From assembly GCA_910583615.1 (NCBI GenBank), contig CAJTXP010000064.1, forward strand, positions 1 to 17,745: DNA of 17,745 nucleotides, in the 5' to 3' direction. Within the stretch, counting starts at the first letter, position 1, and the number at the start of each line of letters is the position of its first letter. Origin of the DNA: an uncultured Lachnospiraceae bacterium (GTDB taxonomy: Bacteria; Bacillota; Clostridia; Lachnospirales; Lachnospiraceae). A program made the position numbers and the translations under genes. This document shows positions 13,644 to 17,745 of this stretch, one piece after another. The notes below the pieces were generated by a model. That model had not been told where the DNA came from. It made no database searches and saw only the letters and a list, made by a program, of their open reading frames with translations.

Positions 13644-15179
13644 ATGGAAGAAACCGTTCTGCAGGTAGAAAACATCAGCAAGAATTTTGGAATGACGCAG
13701 GCTCTGAAGGATGTGAATTTCTCAATCAGAAAAGGAACCATACATTCGCCTCTGGGACGCAATGGAGCCGGAAAATCCACCGTCGTCAATATTATCGCAG
13801 GTATTTATCGGCAAAACTCCGGAAAAGTCCTGCTGGAAGGAAAAGAGATCAGTTCGTATTCCGTCTTTGACAGGCAGAACATGGGAATCAAGATTGTACC
13901 GCAGCACGCAAGCGTCGTTCCCAATCTGACTGTGGGAGAGAATGTTTTCCTCGGGATCTGGCCTAGAAAACAGCTTTTTGTAGACTGGAAAAAACTATAT
14001 GAGGATGCGCAGCTCGAACTTGACAAATACGGACTGCATGTAGATCCCAAAGTAAAAGTCTGTTCCCTGAACGGCGTGGATCAGAGAAAAGTCAATATCA
14101 TCCGCGCCATGCACGGCGGAGCCAGACTCATCATTCTGGATGAGCCGACCACGGCATTGTCTTCAAAAGAAAGAGAAGAACTGTTTGTCTTTGTCAATGA
14201 ACTGAAGAAAAAAGGAACCTCGTTTATTTTCATCAGCCATTACCTCCAGGAAGTGGTAGACCTCTCGGATGACGTAACCGTCATCCGGGACGGACGCTCT
14301 TTCGCAGGAGCAGATGGAGAAATTTTAAGTGAGGAAAAACTTGCAAATCTCATTGCCGGAGAAGAAGTAGAACTGATCTGCAGGGATATTCTGGACAGGC
14401 CGGATGAAGAACGGCTGTTTATGGAATGCCGTCATCTGTCTGGAACAACGCTTAAGGACGTCTCGGTGAAACTTTATCAGGGAGAAATTACCGGCCTGGT
14501 GGGATTTCCGGGTTCCGGGGCAAGAGAACTGTGCCGGACGCTGTTCGGACTGGAGAAAATGACATCGGGTGAGATTCTGTACAAAGGCAAAAAGGCAGAG
14601 ATCAAAAATCCTTTTGACGCAATCAGGCATGGAATTGCCTATGTATCCTATGATCGCCACAAGGAAGGGATCGTAGGCCTGATGTCGATCCGTGAGAATA
14701 TCAGCATGCCGCTTTTTTACTCCGGGCTCCGGACAAAATGGGGGCTCATTAACCGCAGAAAATCTGAAGAGATCGCCGCGCATTACTTTGAGCAGTTTCA
14801 CATTAAAGCAAATTCAGTCAATGACAGTCTGAAAAGCCTTTCCGGAGGCAATCAGCAGAAAGTGGTTGTAGCCAAATCCGTCAGTACGGATCCTCAGCTT
14901 TTGATTCTGGATGAGCCTACCATCGGCATTGATATCAAAAGCCGGGAAGAGATTATTGAAAACGTGAATAAAACGACAAAGGAGAGTCTCACATCTGTTC
15001 TGTATCTGACCAATGATTTTGACGAACTGCTGCGTACGGTTGACCGTATTCTTTTTTTCAGGGACGGAAAACTGGTACAGGATGTACGTAATGATCATCT
15101 GAGTCATGAAGACGTGATCCGGATCCGGGATTCTGTCACTGAAAAAACGGAAAGCATTCATCAGGAGGTATCACCATGA
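13644..15179 (+). CDS. Sugar ABC transporter ATPase (RbsA/XylG-like, two NBDs)
   Basis: Cytoplasmic ATPase of a CUT2-type importer, 511 residues with two nucleotide-binding domains. NBD1 has Walker A GRNGAGKST (38-46), Walker B LIILDE (162-167) and the switch histidine at 199, but an unusual signature SLNGVDQRK (141-149) in place of the usual LSxxQQQ. NBD2 has the degenerate Walker A GFPGSGARE (287-295, no lysine) normal for this family, signature LSGGNQQ (399-405) and Walker B LLILDE (419-424). GGAAAGGAACAGG precedes the ATG, 30 bases after the binding-protein gene. The stop overlaps the permease start by 4 bases (ATGA). It is open end to end. Confidence 0.92.
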   Translation: MEETVLQVENISKNFGMTQALKDVNFSIRKGTIHSPLGRNGAGKSTVVNIIAGIYRQNSGKVLLEGKEISSYSVFDRQNMGIKIVPQHASVVPNLTVGENVFLGIWPRKQLFVDWKKLYEDAQLELDKYGLHVDPKVKVCSLNGVDQRKVNIIRAMHGGARLIILDEPTTALSSKEREELFVFVNELKKKGTSFIFISHYLQEVVDLSDDVTVIRDGRSFAGADGEILSEEKLANLIAGEEVELICRDILDRPDEERLFMECRHLSGTTLKDVSVKLYQGEITGLVGFPGSGARELCRTLFGLEKMTSGEILYKGKKAEIKNPFDAIRHGIAYVSYDRHKEGIVGLMSIRENISMPLFYSGLRTKWGLINRRKSEEIAAHYFEQFHIKANSVNDSLKSLSGGNQQKVVVAKSVSTDPQLLILDEPTIGIDIKSREEIIENVNKTTKESLTSVLYLTNDFDELLRTVDRILFFRDGKLVQDVRNDHLSHEDVIRIRDSVTEKTESIHQEVSP

Positions 15180-16129
15180 ACAACCAATGGTTCCAAATAA
15201 AAACGAAACTGCTGAATAATATTGTATGGATTCTGCTGCTTCTGGCAGTCATTGTAATCGGGGGCCTGGATTCTTCGTTCTTTACTCCCATCATCATGGG
15301 AAACGTGCTGTCACAGGCAGCTGTTCTGGGAATCCTGTCGTTTGCGCAGTCATTTGCGATTATGCTGGGATTGATTGATCTTTCGCTTCTGGGCGTCATG
15401 TCATTTCCAGCCACGATGGGCCTGATCCTGGTCGAGAAGGGAGCTCCGGTGCTTCTGGCGATTCCAGTCATCTTTCTTACAGGAGCGCTTCTTGGCGCCA
15501 TGAATGGATTTCTGATTGCAAAGCTGAAGGCGGTTGCACTTGTAGAGACGCTGGCGGTCAAACTGACCCTGCTGGGGGCGTTTCTGGTCATCACGGAAGG
15601 GCGGGCGATTACCAGCATGCCTGCCTCCTATAAATGGTTTGGACAGGGGACGATCCTGGGGATTCCCACGCTTCCCGTTGCACTTGCGGCTGTCTTTGTC
15701 GCCGTATATATTCTCTGGAACAAAACGCCTTATGGCCGCAGTCTGTATGCGGTCGGAGGAAATGAAAACGCTGCTCATACATCCGGAATCAAAGTGGATC
15801 ATATCAAGATCATTGCTTTTACCATTTCCGGATTTCTGGCAGGCGTGGCAGGCTTTTTCCTGTCAGCCTATATGGGGGCTGTTACATCGACCTTTGGAAC
15901 TTCCTATGACATGAATAATATCGCGGCTTCCGTAATCGGCGGCGTTGCCTGCAGCGGAGGACAGGGAAATGTACTGGGCGTGCTTGGAGGCGTGCTGCTT
16001 CTGACCGTGATCCAGGTGGGGCTCCAGATTCTTGGAGTATCCAGCTATTATGTGCAGATGATTAATGGATTGATTATCTTTGTTGCCGTTCTGCTTGATG
16101 CGCTTCGCCTGAAGACGCAGCACGGTTAA
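15176..16129 (+). CDS. Sugar ABC transporter permease (RbsC/XylH-like)
   Basis: Integral membrane permease of the CUT2 importer, 317 residues with about eight to ten hydrophobic helices. The family motif GGNENAAHTSGIKV, followed by IISGFLAG-type residues at about 195-225, contacts the ATPase, and the GGVACSGGQGNVLG segment is typical. AGGAGGT precedes the ATG, which overlaps the ATPase stop, so the two are translationally coupled. The gene is intact although its binding protein is broken. It is the last gene of the operon; what follows is the large palindrome. Confidence 0.92.
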   Translation: MNNQWFQIKTKLLNNIVWILLLLAVIVIGGLDSSFFTPIIMGNVLSQAAVLGILSFAQSFAIMLGLIDLSLLGVMSFPATMGLILVEKGAPVLLAIPVIFLTGALLGAMNGFLIAKLKAVALVETLAVKLTLLGAFLVITEGRAITSMPASYKWFGQGTILGIPTLPVALAAVFVAVYILWNKTPYGRSLYAVGGNENAAHTSGIKVDHIKIIAFTISGFLAGVAGFFLSAYMGAVTSTFGTSYDMNNIAASVIGGVACSGGQGNVLGVLGGVLLLTVIQVGLQILGVSSYYVQMINGLIIFVAVLLDALRLKTQHG

Positions 16130-16137
16130 AAACGGTG

Positions 16138-16396
16138 ACAGCCGGAAGTGCTTTTCACAGGGTGGCAGGGGCTGCGCTCCGGACCTCTGTGATCTGCGCT
16201 TGTATGGAGTGAAGCGGACACCGAAGCCGTTTTGTCCGTCTCATTCGGACAGGTTTGTCCGTCCAAGACGTACAAAACGGCTCCACTGTCCGCTTCAATC
16301 CACACGGCGCTGCAGATTACAGAGGCCCGGAGCGCAGCCCTGCCACCCTGTGAAAAGCAGCCGGACGGAAAATAACAGCCGGAAAACAGCCGGAAA
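16138..16396. repeat. Large imperfect palindrome with flanking 11-base repeats
   Basis: Between the permease and the rplM promoter lies an inverted repeat with arms of roughly 100 bases (left about 16141-16246, right about 16262-16365). The outer 20 bases of the arms match exactly (left 16151-16170, right 16341-16360 on the opposite strand). They are followed by CTGCGCTCCGG and CCTCTGT blocks, a GAAGCGGACA block and an inner AGCCGTTTTGT block, with a CGGAC-AGGTTT-GTCCG tip. ACAGCCGGAA flanks it at 16138 and again at 16375 and 16386. It is GC-rich with no gene or T run. A MITE-like element or a structured RNA is possible. Confidence 0.8.
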
Positions 16397-16411
16397 ATGT
16401 ATATTTTACGC

Positions 16412-16440
16412 TTGACACGCACGGTCATGTGTCATATAAT
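16412..16440 (+). promoter_or_regulatory. Promoter of rplM-rpsI
   Basis: Perfect TTGACA at 16412-16417 and perfect TATAAT at 16435-16440 with a 17-base spacer, as expected for a ribosomal protein operon. Because the sugar locus and palindrome separate rplM from truA, this is presumably what drives rplM here. Confidence 0.88.
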
Positions 16441-16446
16441 ATGAAA

Positions 16447-16531
16447 CTGTGACGATGCGAGAAAATGTCCGATCCAAAGCCCCGGTAAGGCATTTTTAAG
16501 TAGATAGATGTTAGTCGAATTCAAATTTAAC
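16447..16531 (+). promoter_or_regulatory. Probable L13-type autoregulatory leader
   Basis: The roughly 95-base untranslated leader before rplM contains a stem AAAATG-T-CC (16462-16470) with GG-CATTTT (16489-16496) enclosing a loop, ending in a short T run. Firmicute rplM leaders often carry an L13-binding structure used for feedback control. Position and hairpin support this; I cannot confirm the motif consensus. Confidence 0.45.
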
Positions 16532-16544
16532 AGGAGGTACACCT

Positions 16545-16973
16545 ATGAACAGTTTCATGGCGAATCCAGCGAAGGTGGAAAGAAAATGGTACGTAGTTGA
16601 CGCTACTGGATATACATTGGGCCGTCTGGCTTCTGAAGTAGCAAAAGTGTTGAGAGGTAAGAACAAGCCTGTATTCACTCCTCATATTGATACAGGCGAT
16701 TATGTGGTCATTGTAAACGCAGAGAAGATCAAAGTGACCGGCAGGAAGCTGGATCAGAAGATCTACTACCATCATTCCGAGTATGTCGGCGGCATGAAGG
16801 AGACAACTCTGAGAGAGATGCTTGCGAAGAAGCCTGAGAAGGTGATTGAACTTGCAGTAAAAGGCATGCTTCCGAAAGGCCCTCTGGGAAGACAGATGTA
16901 CACCAAGCTTCATGTTTATGCTGGTCCGGAGCATCCCCACGCAGCTCAGAAACCAGAAGCACTGACATTTTAA
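16545..16973 (+). CDS. rplM: 50S ribosomal protein L13
   Basis: 142-residue L13 of the large ribosomal subunit, full length. Recognisable segments include RKWYVVDATGYTLGRLAS (14-31), GDYVVIVNAEKIKVTGRK (51-68), the KIYYHHSEYVGGMKE block, and GMLPKGPLGRQMYTKLHVYA near the end. AGGAGGT lies 6 bases before the ATG. It is cotranscribed with rpsI (15-base gap). Confidence 0.97.
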   Translation: MNSFMANPAKVERKWYVVDATGYTLGRLASEVAKVLRGKNKPVFTPHIDTGDYVVIVNAEKIKVTGRKLDQKIYYHHSEYVGGMKETTLREMLAKKPEKVIELAVKGMLPKGPLGRQMYTKLHVYAGPEHPHAAQKPEALTF

Positions 16974-16988
16974 CAGGAGGTAGAGATC

Positions 16989-17381
16989 ATGGCTAAGACA
17001 AAATTCTATGGAACCGGAAGAAGAAAAAAATCCATTGCCAGAGTATATCTGGTACCGGGAACCGGTAATATTACAGTAAATAAAAGAAGTATCGACGACT
17101 ATTTTGGACTGGAGACCTTGAAGGTGATTGTCCGCCAACCGCTGGTTGCAACGGAGAATGTAGATAAGTTTGACGTACTGGTGAATGTGCATGGCGGCGG
17201 ATACACCGGCCAGGCGGGCGCAGTCAGGCACGGTATTGCACGTGCGCTGGTACAGGCAGATCCGGAGTACAGACCGATCCTGAAAAAAGCAGGATTCCTG
17301 ACCCGTGACCCGAGAATGAAAGAGCGTAAGAAGTACGGCCTCAAAGCGGCTCGTCGCGCTCCGCAGTTCAGCAAGCGATAA
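16989..17381 (+). CDS. rpsI: 30S ribosomal protein S9
   Basis: 130-residue S9 of the small subunit, full length, with YGTGRRKKSIARVYLVPGTG at 7-26, the HGGGYTGQAGAVRHGIARAL block and the basic tail KKYGLKAARRAPQFSKR that reaches the P-site tRNA. AGGAGGT lies before the ATG. The 3' end of rpsI is a known integration site for conjugative elements in Firmicutes, which fits the integrase fragment found downstream. Confidence 0.97.
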   Translation: MAKTKFYGTGRRKKSIARVYLVPGTGNITVNKRSIDDYFGLETLKVIVRQPLVATENVDKFDVLVNVHGGGYTGQAGAVRHGIARALVQADPEYRPILKKAGFLTRDPRMKERKKYGLKAARRAPQFSKR

Positions 17382-17412
17382 TTCAAGCCGAAAATGGCAA
17401 AAGACAGATACA

Positions 17413-17450
17413 CCCCGGAAATGCGATATTTCCGGGGTTTTCTTTTATTT
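17413..17450 (+). terminator. Rho-independent terminator of rplM-rpsI
   Basis: CCCCGGAAAT (17413-17422) pairs perfectly with ATTTCCGGGG (17428-17437) around a 5-base loop, followed by TTTTCTTTTATTT. It starts 31 bases after the rpsI stop. Confidence 0.95.
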
Positions 17451-17494
17451 CTGGGTACCCGTTCCGGCAGTATGAAAAAGTATGAATTTTTCCC

Positions 17495-17528
17495 GGTAAG
17501 TAACACGTAAGAAACAGGTAAGTAACAC
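17495..17528 (+). repeat. Direct repeat GGTAAGTAACAC x2, possible integrase arm sites
   Basis: GGTAAGTAACAC occurs at 17495-17506 and 17517-17528 with a 22-base period. Just before them AAGTATGAA appears twice near 17478. They lie between the rpsI terminator and the end of the integrase gene, where accessory recombinase-binding sites of an integrated element are expected. Confidence 0.55.
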
Positions 17529-17537
17529 AGTTTCCGC

Positions 17538-17745
17538 CTATATTTTGTTTATGGCGTCTATCAATTCCACAATTTCAAAGTGGGTATAAACGACCTGGGT
17601 AACGCCCTGGCCTTTATGTCCTACTATCTTTTTAACTATCCGTTCGTTCACGCCTGCAGAAGAGAGAAGGGATATACAAGTATGGCGCGTATGCAACCAC
17701 AAGTATGTAATCGGAGATATAAGCACGCATGCGAAGTTCTCTGAA
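17538..17745 (-). CDS. Tyrosine recombinase/integrase, C-terminal part (runs off window)
   Basis: The frame is open to the right edge, so the gene is partial in this window. The visible part carries the end of the catalytic domain: HTRHTCISLLSSAGVNERI (box II arginine and histidine), IVGHKGQGVTQ (second histidine) and VVYTHFEIVELIDAI, with the nucleophilic tyrosine in VYTH. This is the C-terminus usual for integrases of Lachnospiraceae mobile elements. The segment just before HTRHT (ITYLWL) does not fit the usual HDTRHT pattern well, so upstream damage cannot be excluded. Its 3' end faces rpsI. Confidence 0.75.
   Translation of the reverse strand, partial: SENFACVLISPITYLWLHTRHTCISLLSSAGVNERIVKKIVGHKGQGVTQVVYTHFEIVELIDAINKI

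Noticed and set aside
16200..16415. Short ORFs inside the palindrome (both strands)
   Set aside because: They arise from the inverted-repeat sequence, have no ribosome binding site and encode low-complexity Arg/Ser/Pro/Cys-rich strings.
1..17745. CRISPR array, tRNA or rRNA genes
   Set aside because: I saw no regularly spaced repeat-spacer pattern and no cloverleaf or rRNA sequence on either strand.

Overview
The window looks like chromosome of an anaerobic Firmicute of the Lachnospiraceae/Clostridia type. The main evidence is the core gene order ecfA1-ecfA2-ecfT-truA ... rplM-rpsI, which is characteristic of that group (the module normally sits downstream of rplQ and runs directly into rplM). 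Strong AGGAGG-type ribosome binding sites, consensus TTGACA/TATAAT promoters and Firmicute-like protein sequences agree. No 16S gene or other precise marker is present, so the genus is not assigned.

Layout. (1) Bases 1-4200 are an AT-richer accessory stretch. It holds a short or truncated TIR-domain protein on the minus strand, two unrecognised proteins, a GNAT acetyltransferase, an antitoxin/zeta-toxin-like pair, and a 666-base gene-poor stretch with a degenerate small hydrophobic ORF and two strong hairpins that resemble a decayed type I toxin locus. (2) 4241-7531 is the core block: two ECF transporter ATPases, the T subunit and tRNA pseudouridine synthase TruA, tightly packed behind one promoter. 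(3) 7503-16129 is a carbohydrate/polyol utilisation locus wedged between truA and rplM. A LacI-family repressor and an FGGY kinase run on the minus strand. A divergent operon on the plus strand encodes a ketose 3-epimerase, a triosephosphate-isomerase-like protein, an SDR dehydrogenase and a three-gene ribose/xylose-type ABC importer. (4) 16138-16396 is a large imperfect palindrome with flanking short repeats. (5) 16412-17381 is the rplM-rpsI operon with a consensus promoter, probable leader structure and strong terminator. (6) The right edge holds direct repeats and the C-terminal part of a tyrosine integrase, the footprint of an element that used the rpsI 3' end.

The most notable result is that the sugar locus is being dismantled by several independent lesions while its neighbours are intact. 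The kinase has one in-frame TGA. The TPI-like gene has lost a base in a T run. The TPI-like gene and the SDR are welded together by a deletion at a shared GGCGCGGAT, which removes the end of one and the NAD(P)-binding start of the other. The substrate-binding lipoprotein has a one-base deletion. The repressor, epimerase, transport ATPase and permease remain open, and the divergent control region still carries three copies of a palindromic operator placed on two good promoters. The locus therefore appears still wired for regulation but unable to complete uptake and catabolism, unless the lesions are consensus errors.
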